Below the pieces are notes generated by a model. The model was given only the letters and a program-made list of their open reading frames with translations, had not been told where the DNA came from and did not search any database. From Streptomyces sp. McG3 (GTDB taxonomy: Bacteria > Actinomycetota > Actinomycetes > Streptomycetales > Streptomycetaceae), in assembly GCF_018619185.1 (NCBI RefSeq), contig NZ_JAAXYC010000035.1, positions 1 through 41,907 on the forward strand: a DNA stretch of 41,907 bases, read 5' to 3'. Positions 8,226 through 17,381 of the stretch are shown here, piece by piece. Position numbers and translations under genes: made by a program. Position 1 is the first letter of the stretch. Each line of letters begins with the position of its first letter.

Positions 8226-8318
8226 CACCCCAGACTGCCGTATCCACGACGCGGGATGGGGAAAGCGCACTTAACGTGGGCAAGGAAGTCCAAACCAGTC
8301 CCGAAGGGAAGGCCGGCG

Positions 8319-8795
8319 ATGACTGAGAGCTCCCAGCGCAACAACCCCGACAGCGGGTCCGGTGAGAGGACACCGCTGAGCAAGCGCGGCGGCGGCGACC
8401 CGGGTACCCGGGGCCGCACCACCATCGCCGACGGCGTCGTCGAGAAGATCGCCGGGATGGCGGCACGCGATGTGGTCGGCGTCCACGCGATGGGCAGCGG
8501 CCTGTCCCGGACGTTCGGCGCGGTCCGCGACCGGGTCCCCGGCGGCGGCAAGTCCGTCACCCGCGGGGTCAAGGCCGAGGTCGGCGAGTCGCAGACTGCC
8601 CTCGATCTGGAGATCGTCGTCGACTACGGCGTGGCGATCTCCGACGTGGCCCGCGACGTACGCGAGAACGTCATCGCGGCGGTGGAGCGCATGACCGGCC
8701 TCGAGGTCGTCGAGGTCAATATCGCCGTCAGCGACGTCAAGTTGCCCGATGAGGACGACGATGACGACGGCAACGACGATCAGCGTCTCCAGTAG
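8319..8795 (+). CDS. Asp23/Gls24 family envelope stress protein
   Basis: 158 residues, ATG preceded by GAAGGGAAGG. The Asp23 domain runs from TRGRTTIADGVVEKIAGMAA (about residue 28) through the EIVVDYGVAISDVARDVREN region to VVEVNIAVSDVKLP; the tail is strongly acidic (DEDDDDDGNDD). In staphylococci Asp23 is a cytoplasmic protein held at the membrane by AmaP. An AmaP-like gene closes this operon, which supports the same arrangement here. First gene of the plus-strand cluster. Confidence 0.9.
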   Translation: MTESSQRNNPDSGSGERTPLSKRGGGDPGTRGRTTIADGVVEKIAGMAARDVVGVHAMGSGLSRTFGAVRDRVPGGGKSVTRGVKAEVGESQTALDLEIVVDYGVAISDVARDVRENVIAAVERMTGLEVVEVNIAVSDVKLPDEDDDDDGNDDQRLQ

Positions 8796-8839
8796 CCCTT
8801 CCGCACCTCCGTCGCACGGCAGTTGAGGAGAGAGACACG

Positions 8840-9031
8840 ATGAGCATGGCTGTCGCCGGCCTGTTGGCCGGCATGGCGCTCGGGTTCGCCGGGTATTTCG
8901 GCGGGTTCGGAGCCTTCGTACTGGTGGCCGCGCTGGGCGCGGTCGGCTTCATCGCCGGCCGCTTCCTGGACGGCGACCTGGAGCCCGGCGACTTCTTCCG
9001 GAGTCGCGAGCGCGGCGACCGGCGACGGTGA
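8840..9031 (+). CDS. DUF2273-like small membrane protein
   Basis: 63 residues with GAGGAGAG upstream. Two Gly/Ala-rich membrane helices (about residues 5-22 and 26-43) followed by a charged tail (EPGDFFRSRERGDRRR). Short proteins of this layout occur in Asp23 loci. Its TGA overlaps the GTG of the next gene (GTGA), so the two are translationally coupled. Confidence 0.8.
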   Translation: MSMAVAGLLAGMALGFAGYFGGFGAFVLVAALGAVGFIAGRFLDGDLEPGDFFRSRERGDRRR

Positions 9032-9387
9032 CGGTGACGGAGGTGACCGGCCGGGTCGCCGCCGCGATACGGGGCGAGACCCGGATCGCCGACCGCGTCG
9101 TCGCCAAGATCGCCGCCCAGGCGGCGAAGGAGGCGGTCGACGAACCACCCGCGGACGGGGCGTCGCCGCGAGCCACGGTCACCGTGCACCGCGACGCCGC
9201 CCGGGTCCGCGTCAGCCTGGAGCTCGGCTACCCCAGCGACATCGGCCGCCAGTGCGGTGCCGTACGCCGCCGGGTCGCCCAGCGCGTCAAGGCACTGGCA
9301 GGCATGGAGGTGCCCGAGGTGGCCGTGCAGGTCGAACGGCTGCACCCCGCCGGAGCGAGCGCCGCCGCACAGGGGAGAATCCGATGA
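9028..9387 (+). CDS. second Asp23-like protein of the cluster
   Basis: 119 residues from a GTG overlapping the previous stop. It has the Asp23 pattern: GETRIADRVVAKIAAQAAKEAV, a strand segment ATVTVHRDAARVRVSLELGYP, a helix with RRRVAQRVKALAG and the closing PEVAVQVERL strand. It lacks the acidic tail of the first paralogue. Its TGA overlaps the ATG of the next gene. Confidence 0.8.
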   Translation: MTVTEVTGRVAAAIRGETRIADRVVAKIAAQAAKEAVDEPPADGASPRATVTVHRDAARVRVSLELGYPSDIGRQCGAVRRRVAQRVKALAGMEVPEVAVQVERLHPAGASAAAQGRIR

Positions 9388-10067
9388 CCGAACCCGGTGA
9401 ACCGACCGGCTCCACCCGGCGGATGCCCACCGTGGGACAGGGCGACGGCGACACGGTCCCGCGGGCCCCGGACACATCGGCCGACGCCCGCGAACCGGTC
9501 CCCACCCTGGAGCGGGGCGACAGCGCCGCCGGCCGCTTCTGGTCCGCCCGCCGCGTCCCGGCCGCCCTGCTGGCCCTCGTACTCCTGGGCGGTGCCGGGC
9601 TGCTGCTCTACGACGTCGCCGCCGTACGGGCCGGCCACCCGGCCATGCGGTGGCGTCGCTCCCTCGCCGACGGACTGGCCGAACAGCGGCTGGACGACGT
9701 CGCGGTGCTCATCGGGGCCGGCGTCGCGGCACTGATCGGCCTCTGGCTGATCCTGCTCGCCCTCACCCCCGGACTGCGCGACCTGCTGCCGATGCGTCGT
9801 GACCGCGCCGAGGTCCGGGCCGGACTCGACCGCACCGCCGCCGCACTGGTCCTGCGGGACCGGTCCGTGGAGGTGTCCGGCGTGCAGTCCGTGCGGGTCA
9901 GGATGGGACGGCGGAAGGCGAAGGTGCGCGCGCTCTCCCACTTCCGGGAGCTCGACGACGTGCGGACCGACCTGGACGCCGTACTGGAGAAGGCCCTACG
10001 GGAGCTGGGTCTGGCGCGTCCGCCGGCCCTCTCCGTCGAGGTGCACCGACCGGCGAAGAAGGGATGA
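9384..10067 (+). CDS. DUF6286 two-helix membrane protein
   Basis: 227 residues; the ATG at 9384 overlaps the previous stop. A hydrophilic N-terminal 55 residues (Thr/Pro/Asp-rich), a membrane helix at about 58-78 (AALLALVLLGGAGLLLYDVA), a second at about 113-135, and a cytoplasmic-type C-terminal domain ending in PPALSVEVHRPAKK. The C-terminal alternating helix/strand pattern is similar to the domain after the helices of AmaP. Probably an additional membrane anchor for the Asp23 proteins (inference). Confidence 0.8.
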   Translation: MTEPGEPTGSTRRMPTVGQGDGDTVPRAPDTSADAREPVPTLERGDSAAGRFWSARRVPAALLALVLLGGAGLLLYDVAAVRAGHPAMRWRRSLADGLAEQRLDDVAVLIGAGVAALIGLWLILLALTPGLRDLLPMRRDRAEVRAGLDRTAAALVLRDRSVEVSGVQSVRVRMGRRKAKVRALSHFRELDDVRTDLDAVLEKALRELGLARPPALSVEVHRPAKKG

Positions 10068-10651
10068 GCCCCATGCGCTCCACCGTCAACCGGGTCCTGC
10101 TGGCCCTGGCCGGGCTGGTGCTGGTCGTCGTCGGCGGAGCGGTGCTCGCCGCCGGCCTCGGCGCCTCCGTGCCGTCCTGGTGGCCCTGGGACGGCAAGAC
10201 CGACGTGCTGCTGAGCACGGCCGACCGGCAGCGCTGGCGCGACGAGGGCTGGTGGTGGCCCACGGTGATCGCCGTCCTGGCCGTCCTCGTGATCCTCGCC
10301 CTGTGGTGGTTCCTCGCCCAGCTCCGCCGCGGCCGGCTCGCCGACGTACTGGTGGACAGCGGCGACGGCGAAGGGGCACAAGTGCGGGGCCGCGCCCTGG
10401 AGGGCGTCCTCGCCGGGGAGGCGGAAACACTGGACGGAGTGGCCCGCGCCCAGGCGATGCTGACCGGCCGCCGCACCGCGCCCCGGGCCCGGGTCCGCCT
10501 GCTGATGGAACCGCACGCCGCACCCCTGGGCACGCTGAACGCGGTCGCCGACGGGGCGCTGGCGCACGCACGCGACTCGGCCGGTCTGGACGGGCTCCCC
10601 GCCGAGGTGCGCATCAGGGCCGTCAAGCACCGCGCGGAGCGGGTGTCCTGA
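10064..10651 (+). CDS. amaP: AmaP-like alkaline-shock membrane anchor
   Basis: 195 residues; the ATG overlaps the preceding stop (a second ATG at 10073 is possible). Two membrane helices (about residues 10-30 and 64-83) separated by a Trp-rich loop (PSWWPWDGK, EGWWWP), then a C-terminal domain with ARVRLLMEPHAAPL and a final AEVRIRAVKHR strand, the arrangement of AmaP. Last gene of the Asp23 operon; convergent with the SDR gene, 37 bp away. Confidence 0.8.
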   Translation: MSPMRSTVNRVLLALAGLVLVVVGGAVLAAGLGASVPSWWPWDGKTDVLLSTADRQRWRDEGWWWPTVIAVLAVLVILALWWFLAQLRRGRLADVLVDSGDGEGAQVRGRALEGVLAGEAETLDGVARAQAMLTGRRTAPRARVRLLMEPHAAPLGTLNAVADGALAHARDSAGLDGLPAEVRIRAVKHRAERVS

Positions 10652-10688
10652 CGGCCCTGTGAGGCACCTGCGGAGCGGTGGGGGCGGG

Positions 10689-11444
10689 TCAGAAGCCGTG
10701 CCGTGATCCGCCGTCGACCGGGACCATGACGCCCGTCAGGTACGAGGCGGCGGGGGAGAGCAGGAAGGCCGCGGTCTTCCCGAACTCCTCGGGCGTCCCG
10801 TAGCGCCGCAGCGGAATCCGCGCCTCGTTCGCGGTGCGGGCGGCCTCCGCGTCGCCGGACAGGGCGTCCAGTTCGCGGACCCGGTCGGTGTCGATCCGGG
10901 CCGGCAGCACGCCCACCACCCGGATGCCGCGCGGGCCCAGCTCGTCGGCCAGCGACTTGGCGAAACCGGCGAGACCGGGTCGCAGTCCGTTGGAGATGGT
11001 CAGCCCCGCGATCGGCTCATGGACCGATCCGGAGAGCACGAAGCCGATCACGCCGCCCTCGCCGAGCGCGGCCGCGGCCGTCCGGGCGAGGCGTACCGCT
11101 CCCAGGAACACCGTCTCGAACGCCGTCTGCCACTGGTCGTCCGTGTTGTCCGCGAGGAAGCCGGGGGCGGGCCCGCCGACGCTGATGAGGATGCCGTCGA
11201 GCCGTCCGAAGCGTTCCCGCGCCGTGTCCACCAAGCGCTGGGCGGCGCTCGGGTCGGCGTTGTCGGCGGCGAGCCCGACCGCGTCCGGGCCCAGCTCGGC
11301 GGCGGCCTCCGCGACGGACTTCTCGTCCCGGCCGGTGATGATCAGTTTCGCGCCGTCGGCGGCCAACGAGCGGGCCGTGGCGTTGCCGAGGCCCCGGGTC
11401 GCTCCGGTGACGATGTAGACGCGGTCCTTCAGTCCAAGATCCAT
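10689..11444 (-). CDS. SDR family oxidoreductase
   Basis: 251 residues. N-terminal NAD(P) motif TGATRGLGNATA (TGxxxGxG), a VGGPAPG segment in place of the usual NAG, and a C-terminal SYLTGVMVPVDGG. The catalytic Tyr-x3-Lys is not obvious: the region after VLSGSVHEPIAG reads TISNGLRPGLAGFAKSL, so Asn-Gly-Leu-Arg stands where Tyr-x3-Lys is expected. It may be an atypical or inactive SDR. It starts four bases after the stop of the GH15 gene, so is probably co-transcribed with it. Confidence 0.85.
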   Translation of the reverse strand: MDLGLKDRVYIVTGATRGLGNATARSLAADGAKLIITGRDEKSVAEAAAELGPDAVGLAADNADPSAAQRLVDTARERFGRLDGILISVGGPAPGFLADNTDDQWQTAFETVFLGAVRLARTAAAALGEGGVIGFVLSGSVHEPIAGLTISNGLRPGLAGFAKSLADELGPRGIRVVGVLPARIDTDRVRELDALSGDAEAARTANEARIPLRRYGTPEEFGKTAAFLLSPAASYLTGVMVPVDGGSRHGF

Positions 11445-11448
11445 GGCC

Positions 11449-13242
11449 CTATCCTGCCGGGTCCTCCCCGGCCAGGTCGACAGCGGAGTTCACCAGCCCG
11501 ACATGGCTGAAGGCCTGGGGGAAGTTGCCCAGCTGCCGTCCCGCCGCCACGTCGTACTCCTCGGCCAGCAGGCCCACGTCGTTGCGCAGCCCCAGCAGAT
11601 GCTCGAACAGCTCCCGCGCCTCGTCCGGCCTGCCGATCCGCTGCAACGCGTCCACCAGCCAGAACGAGCAGGCGAGGAACGCGCCCTCGTCGCCCGGCAG
11701 TCCGTCCACGGAGACGCCCTGGGTGCTGTAGCGGCGGACCAGCCCGTCGCTGCCCAGCTCGGCGCGGACCGCGTCCACCGTGCCGATCACCCGCGGGTCC
11801 TCCGGCGGCAGGAAGCCGGTCCGCACGATGAGCAGCGTCGAGGCGTCCAGCTCCCGTGACCCGTAGGACTGGGTGAAGGTGTTCCGCTCGGGGTCGTACC
11901 CCTTCTCGCAGACCTCGGCGTGCACCGCGTCCCGCATCGCCCGCCAGCGCTCCGCGTCGCCGGGCAGTTCGGGGTTCTCCTCCAGCGAGCGCACCGCCCG
12001 GTCGGCGGCGACCCAGGCCATCACCTTGGAGTGCACGAAGTGCCGCCGGGCGCCGCGGATCTCCCACAGGCCCTCGTCGGGCTCGCGCCAGGTCGACTCC
12101 AGGAAGCCGAGCAGGCTGAGCTGGAGGTTCCAGGCGTGCGGCTTGTCGCCGAGACCGGCGACGCGGGCGAGCCGGAGCGCGTCGATGACCTCGCCGTACA
12201 CATCGAGCTGACGCTGACGGACCGCGGCGTTGCCGGTGCGCACCGGCCGGGAGTGCTCGTACCCGGCGAGCCAGGGCAGCTCCGACTCGGGCAGCCTTCG
12301 CTCGCCCGCCAGTCCGTACATGATCTGGAGGTCGGCCGGGTCCCCGGCGACGGCTCGCAGCAGCCAGTCCCGCCAGGCCTCCGCCTCCTCCAGATAGCCG
12401 GCCGAGACCATCGCCCCGAGCGTCAGCGTGGCGTCCCGCAGCCAGCAGAAGCGGTAGTCCCAGTTCCGTACGCCGCCGATCTCCTCCGGCAGGGAGGTGG
12501 TCGGGGCCGCCACGATGCCGCCCGTCGGGCCGTACGTCAGCGCCTTCAGGGTGATCAGGGACCGCATCACGGCCTCGCGGTAGGGGCCTTCGTAGGTACA
12601 GGCGTCGGTCCACTTCGCCCAGTCGTGGAGGGTGTGCTTGAGCGCCTTGTGCGGGTCGATCAGCTTCGGGCGCGGGGAGTGCGAGGGGTGCCAGGTCAGC
12701 ACGAACGCCACGCTCTCGCCCTCGGCGACGGTGAACGAGGAGCAGGTGCTGAACTGCTGGCCCCACGTCTTGACCGGCGGTTCGCTGCGCAGCCACACGG
12801 AGTCGGGACCGGCGACCGCCACCCGGTGGCCGTGCGAACGCCGCACCCAGGGCACCACCGAACCGAAGTCGAAGCGCAGCCGCAGCACCGAACTCATGTC
12901 GACGCTGCCGCTGACGCCCTCGACGATCCGGATCAGGTCCGGCGACTTGTCGCGCTGCGGCATGAAGTCGATGACCTTCACCGTGCCGGTCCGCGTCTCC
13001 CAGTACGTCTCCAGGACCAGGGAGTCACCCGCGTACCCGCGCCGGGTGCAGGCGTCCGAGGCGTTGGCCCCCTTGGGCGCGATGCGCCAGTGGCCGTTCT
13101 CCTCGGTGCCGAGCAGGGCGGCGAAGCAGGCGCCGGAATCGAAGCGGGGCAGGCAGAGCCAGTCGACAGAACCGTTCCTGCCGACGAGCGCGGCGGTCTG
13201 GAGATCGCCGATCAGGGCGTAGTCCTCGATGCGTGGGGTCAC
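11449..13242 (-). CDS. glycoside hydrolase family 15 protein (trehalase/glucoamylase type)
   Basis: 597 residues from the GTG at 13242, chosen because family members begin close to RIEDYALIGDLQTAALV; the frame is open to 13275. The N-terminal beta domain carries GSVDWLCLPRFDSGACFAALLG. The (alpha/alpha)6 barrel begins with GGVRNWDYRFCWLRDATLTL (about residue 257), a GH15 hallmark, and the late DEGAFLACSFW and LLAEEYD segments hold candidate catalytic Glu residues. Actinobacterial relatives hydrolyse trehalose. No signal peptide, so cytoplasmic; a role in trehalose recycling is inference. Confidence 0.9.
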   Translation of the reverse strand: MTPRIEDYALIGDLQTAALVGRNGSVDWLCLPRFDSGACFAALLGTEENGHWRIAPKGANASDACTRRGYAGDSLVLETYWETRTGTVKVIDFMPQRDKSPDLIRIVEGVSGSVDMSSVLRLRFDFGSVVPWVRRSHGHRVAVAGPDSVWLRSEPPVKTWGQQFSTCSSFTVAEGESVAFVLTWHPSHSPRPKLIDPHKALKHTLHDWAKWTDACTYEGPYREAVMRSLITLKALTYGPTGGIVAAPTTSLPEEIGGVRNWDYRFCWLRDATLTLGAMVSAGYLEEAEAWRDWLLRAVAGDPADLQIMYGLAGERRLPESELPWLAGYEHSRPVRTGNAAVRQRQLDVYGEVIDALRLARVAGLGDKPHAWNLQLSLLGFLESTWREPDEGLWEIRGARRHFVHSKVMAWVAADRAVRSLEENPELPGDAERWRAMRDAVHAEVCEKGYDPERNTFTQSYGSRELDASTLLIVRTGFLPPEDPRVIGTVDAVRAELGSDGLVRRYSTQGVSVDGLPGDEGAFLACSFWLVDALQRIGRPDEARELFEHLLGLRNDVGLLAEEYDVAAGRQLGNFPQAFSHVGLVNSAVDLAGEDPAG

Positions 13243-13308
13243 GCCAGGCGTTTTCCCGAACCTGGCCCATGTCAACCAGCCATGAGGCCCGAGGGTGTGC
13301 CCAGGACC

Positions 13309-14106
13309 TCAGGCGCTCGCCGGTGCGGGCTGCTCGGGGGCGTCGGCCGTCGCGTTCTCGGCCTGCTCACGGTCGCGCTTCTCACGGCGTACGAGAATGA
13401 TCCAGCCGACCGGGACGGCGGCGACGAACAGCCACCACTGGACGGCGTAGGCCATGTGCGGGCCGATCGAGCTGTCGTCGGGGGAGGCGATCTGCTCCGG
13501 CAGATCACCCGTCGGCCGGGGCTCGGTCTGCTCGATGTATCCGCCGAGGACCGTCCGGGAAAGCAGCTGGGACTGCTGGTCGCTGTTGATCAGCATCACC
13601 TGCCGGTCCGGCAGCCCCGCCAGGTCCTTGATGCCGCTGCTGCCGGTCGTCTCGTCCGCCTTGAGGCGGCCGGCGACGGTCACTTCGCCCCGGGGCGCGG
13701 GCGGCACGTCGGGGAAGGCGGTCTGGTTCGGCGCGGCCGGGACCCAGCCGCGGTTGACCAGGACGGTGCCGCCGCCCTTGAGGTCCAGCGGGGTCAGGAC
13801 GTGGACGCCGATGCGGTCGTCGTCCGAGGTCCGGCGGCGGACGACCACCTCGTGCTCGGTGTCGAACGTCCCCGTCGCGGTGACCGCCCGCCAGTAGTCC
13901 GAACGCGGGACGGTGTGTCCGGGAGAGGTGAGCTCGGAGACCGGGACCGGCCGCGCGTCGAGGTTCCGGGAGATCAGCCCGTTCTGCTCGACCCGGTGCC
14001 CGTGCTTGTGGAACTGCCAGAAACCCAGCTCGATCATCGTCGGGATCAGCGCGAGGCCGAGCAGGGTGAGGATCACCCACTGCCGGGTCAGGAGGAAGCG
14101 GTACAC
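13309..14106 (-). CDS. SURF1 family protein, cytochrome oxidase assembly
   Basis: 265 residues from the GTG at 14106 (a TTG at 14121 is in frame). N-terminal membrane helix (VILTLLGLALIPTMIELGFW) and C-terminal helix (VQWWLFVAAVPVGWIIL) flank an extracytoplasmic domain with VLVNRGWVPAA, the SURF1 signature. SURF1 proteins help deliver heme to the aa3 oxidase. The C-terminus is Glu/Pro/Ala-rich. It lies 66 bp upstream of the GH15 gene. Confidence 0.9.
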   Translation of the reverse strand: MYRFLLTRQWVILTLLGLALIPTMIELGFWQFHKHGHRVEQNGLISRNLDARPVPVSELTSPGHTVPRSDYWRAVTATGTFDTEHEVVVRRRTSDDDRIGVHVLTPLDLKGGGTVLVNRGWVPAAPNQTAFPDVPPAPRGEVTVAGRLKADETTGSSGIKDLAGLPDRQVMLINSDQQSQLLSRTVLGGYIEQTEPRPTGDLPEQIASPDDSSIGPHMAYAVQWWLFVAAVPVGWIILVRREKRDREQAENATADAPEQPAPASA

Positions 14107-14184
14107 CCCATGACCGTACAACCGGGGTCATGGGGTGCGGCACTCAGGGGTGGAGCCGGAGCGGCCCGGCGGCGGGGTGTTACG

Positions 14185-14418
14185 TCAGGCTCTGTCCACG
14201 ATGCCCGCCTTCCCCTCGGCGCGGGCGCAGTGGGCGCCGCAGTACCAGTGCCCGTCGACCTCGACGCCCTGCCCGATCACCTGGACCCGGCAGTGCTCGC
14301 AGATCGGCGCCATGCGGTGGATGGCGCAGGAGAAGCAGTCGAAGACGTGCACCGCGCCCTGCGCGTGCACCTCGAAGGACATGCCGTAGTCGTTTCCGCA
14401 AACCTCACAACGTGCCAT
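14185..14418 (-). CDS. small Cys-rich zinc-binding protein
   Basis: 77 residues from the ATG at 14418. The sequence is built on Cys pairs: CEVC near the N-terminus, CFSC (about 28-31), CEHC (about 40-43), and CGAHC near the C-terminus, with His residues between them, enough for two zinc sites. Function unknown; some relatives are annotated as metallothionein-like, but the regular CxxC spacing looks more like zinc ribbons. Placed between the exonuclease and SURF1 genes on the same strand. Confidence 0.8.
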   Translation of the reverse strand: MARCEVCGNDYGMSFEVHAQGAVHVFDCFSCAIHRMAPICEHCRVQVIGQGVEVDGHWYCGAHCARAEGKAGIVDRA

Positions 14419-14482
14419 GCGCCACAGGGTGGGACGCCCGGTGGCCACGGGGCGAGCGGCCGCCGGGCGAGTCGCGACCGGT

Positions 14483-15499
14483 TCACTCCGATGACGGTGC
14501 GGGGGCCTGGTGCGGCAGGATCACCCCCGGAACCGGTTCGGCGGGGGCCACGTCGCGCAGCAGATGGGTGAAGGCGCTCTCCTCCAGGATCGGCGTCCCG
14601 AAGGTCTTCGCCTTCTGTGTCTTGGACGTGGCGGCGTCGGGGTCGTTGGTCACCAGCAGACTGGTCAGCCGCGACACACTGGTCGCCACGTGCAGGCCGG
14701 CCTCCACCGCCCGGTCCTCCAGCAGCTCCCGGTCGATCGAGGTGTCCCCGGAGAAGGCCACCCGCATCCCCTGCTGGAGCGGCTTCTCCTTCTCGTACCG
14801 CCCCGGATTGGGATACGGGCAGGCCGGCCGCTTGCGCGAGGGCCGCCAGCTGTTCTGCTGCCGGGAGGGCTGATAGCCGACGCGCGGGGTGACGGGGGAG
14901 TCGGACCACTCGGTCAGCGGACGGCACTCCAGCAACGGCAGCCGCACCCCGCCCCGGGCCGCGGCGTGCAGGCTCGGCCGGAACGCCTCGGCCAGCACCC
15001 GGGCGTCGTCCAGGGCGTGGTGGGCCTGCTGCTGTACGACTCCGAAGTGCGCGGCGAGCGAGGCAAGCTTGTGGTTGGGCAGCGGCAGCCGCAACTCCTT
15101 GGCCAGCGCGATCGTGCACAGCCGGTGCTCGACCGGGGCGATCACCGACGCACGCGCGTACTCCCGGGCGATCATCGACCAGTCGAACGCCGCGTTGTGC
15201 GCGACGAGCACCCGGTCCGCGAGCCGTTCCGACAACTCGGTGGCCACGTCGGGGAAGAGCGGCGCGCCTTCGAGCACCTCGCTCGTCAGCCCGTGGATCC
15301 AGACGGGACCGGGGTCCCGCTCCGGGTTGACCAGCGTGTACCAGTGGTCCTCGACATTGCCCAGGGCGTCCAGCCGGTAGACGGCGGCGGACACTATCCG
15401 GTCGTCGCGGGCGAGTCCGGTGGTCTCCACGTCGACGACCGCGTACCCCTGGGGGTAGGCGGTCGGCCATGGTGCGGCTGTCTGGCGGTCGTCGAGCAT
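14483..15499 (-). CDS. DEDDh 3'-5' exonuclease with BRCT-like tail
   Basis: 338 residues from the ATG at 15499. The exonuclease domain shows DVETTG (Asp23, Glu25), VAHNAAFDWSM, and HHALDDARVLAEAF with the His and final Asp of the DEDDh site. After a linker containing RPACPYPNPGRYE, a C-terminal domain of about 85 residues begins at MRVAFSGDTSID and has the outline of a BRCT domain (VTNDPDAATSKTQKAKTFGTPI). Related to the DNA polymerase III epsilon subunit but with its own domain layout; a role in repair or proofreading is inferred. Confidence 0.9.
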   Translation of the reverse strand: MLDDRQTAAPWPTAYPQGYAVVDVETTGLARDDRIVSAAVYRLDALGNVEDHWYTLVNPERDPGPVWIHGLTSEVLEGAPLFPDVATELSERLADRVLVAHNAAFDWSMIAREYARASVIAPVEHRLCTIALAKELRLPLPNHKLASLAAHFGVVQQQAHHALDDARVLAEAFRPSLHAAARGGVRLPLLECRPLTEWSDSPVTPRVGYQPSRQQNSWRPSRKRPACPYPNPGRYEKEKPLQQGMRVAFSGDTSIDRELLEDRAVEAGLHVATSVSRLTSLLVTNDPDAATSKTQKAKTFGTPILEESAFTHLLRDVAPAEPVPGVILPHQAPAPSSE

Positions 15500-15610
15500 G
15501 GTCACAGAGAATACGGGCCGCGACTGACAGTCCCCTATTCGGCCGGGCGGGGCCGGGTGCGGTGAGGCGTCGGGGCCCCGCAACTCCGCTCCGTGCCCAG
15601 CGCCTTCGGG

Positions 15611-16191
15611 TCAGCCGAGCGCCGCGGCCGGATCGCCCGCGGTCACCCGGTCGAGCGTGCGTATCCGGTCCGCGAAGGCCGCCGTTTCCTCCCCGGCCGC
15701 GCGGTGGTAGCGCACGAGTGCGTCCCCGCGGGAGGCCGCCACCTCGTCGGTCCGGGCCGCCGCGTGCCGCACCGCCAGATCCCAGCGCACGGGGCGACCG
15801 GTCGCACGCTGCCGACGGTGGTGCAGAGCGCGCACGGCTGGTGCGGCCGCTGGAACAGCAGGGTGAACACCCGGTCCACGTACAGCTGGAGCGTGTCGTC
15901 CGGCACGGAGGCCGGGAAGCCGCGGAAGAGCGGCATGTGGGTGCGGTCCGCGCCCAGCTCCGCGTCGATGTGCCGCACCAACTGCTTCCCCGTGTCCGCC
16001 GGTCCGGCCGGCCCCGGAGAGGCGAGGGCGGTGCGCAGCCCCGGCGTCAGGGCGAACCCGCGGTCCAGGAGCCCGGCCTCCAGGGCCACCAGCCCGGTCG
16101 TCGTCGGCGGGTCACCGGGCCGGCGCCCGGCCTCCCCGACGTACACCGTCCGAAGACGCCGGAGCAGCACGGACGACAGTGACGGCGGCAC
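15611..16191 (-). pseudogene. remnant of a MXAN_6230/SCO0854-type RING protein gene
   Basis: From a GTG at 16191 the first 136 codons read as the N-terminus of this family: SSVLLRRLRTVYVG, LRTALASPGPAG, LVRHIDAELGADRTHMPLFR, GFPASVPDDTLQLYVDRVF, and the start of the RING-type finger CALCTTVGSVRPVAPCA. At about 15785 the frame is lost. In the next frame a 55-residue piece (WDLAVRHAAARTDEV...) continues to a stop at 15611. The remaining finger and several hundred residues are absent. GTGCGC lies at the join and could be a microhomology. The origin of the 3' piece is not recognised; it may be the old C-terminus. Confidence 0.65.
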
Positions 16192-16463
16192 GGACGAACA
16201 GGCCCCAGGGGAGGAGAGGGAGGAGGAAGGAGGCGGGGGCGGAGAGTGGGTGCGCTAGGAGTGTCGTAGAGGTGGAGAAGGAAGCACACCGCGGAGCCGC
16301 CCCCGCGCAAGAGGGAGCTCAGGAAGGCGCTTCGATGCGCGCCACGGATCTAGCGGCCCGTCGTCCCTTGGCAGAAGGTGCCAAAGACTGCTGACACCAG
16401 GTCTCGCATACTTGTGGGTAACAACGTCTAGCCCTCGCCGGCCCGCGGCCCTACGGTGCTCGC
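16192..16463. other. 272-bp non-coding region with a perfect inverted repeat
   Basis: Between the pseudogene start and the sterol-desaturase gene there is a purine-rich tract (about 16206-16290) and a perfect inverted repeat TTGGCA-GAAGG-TGCCAA (16368-16384), 80 bp before the desaturase ATG. A weaker TTGT-GGGTA-ACAA follows near 16412-16424. The position suits an operator or promoter for the downstream gene. No gene is seen. Confidence 0.45.

Positions 16464-17377
<914 letters not shown>

Positions 17378-17381
<4 letters not shown>

Noticed and set aside
15593..16258. Plus-strand frame through the pseudogene region
   Set aside because: Arg/Pro/Ser-rich and no recognisable family; the minus strand shows family motifs.
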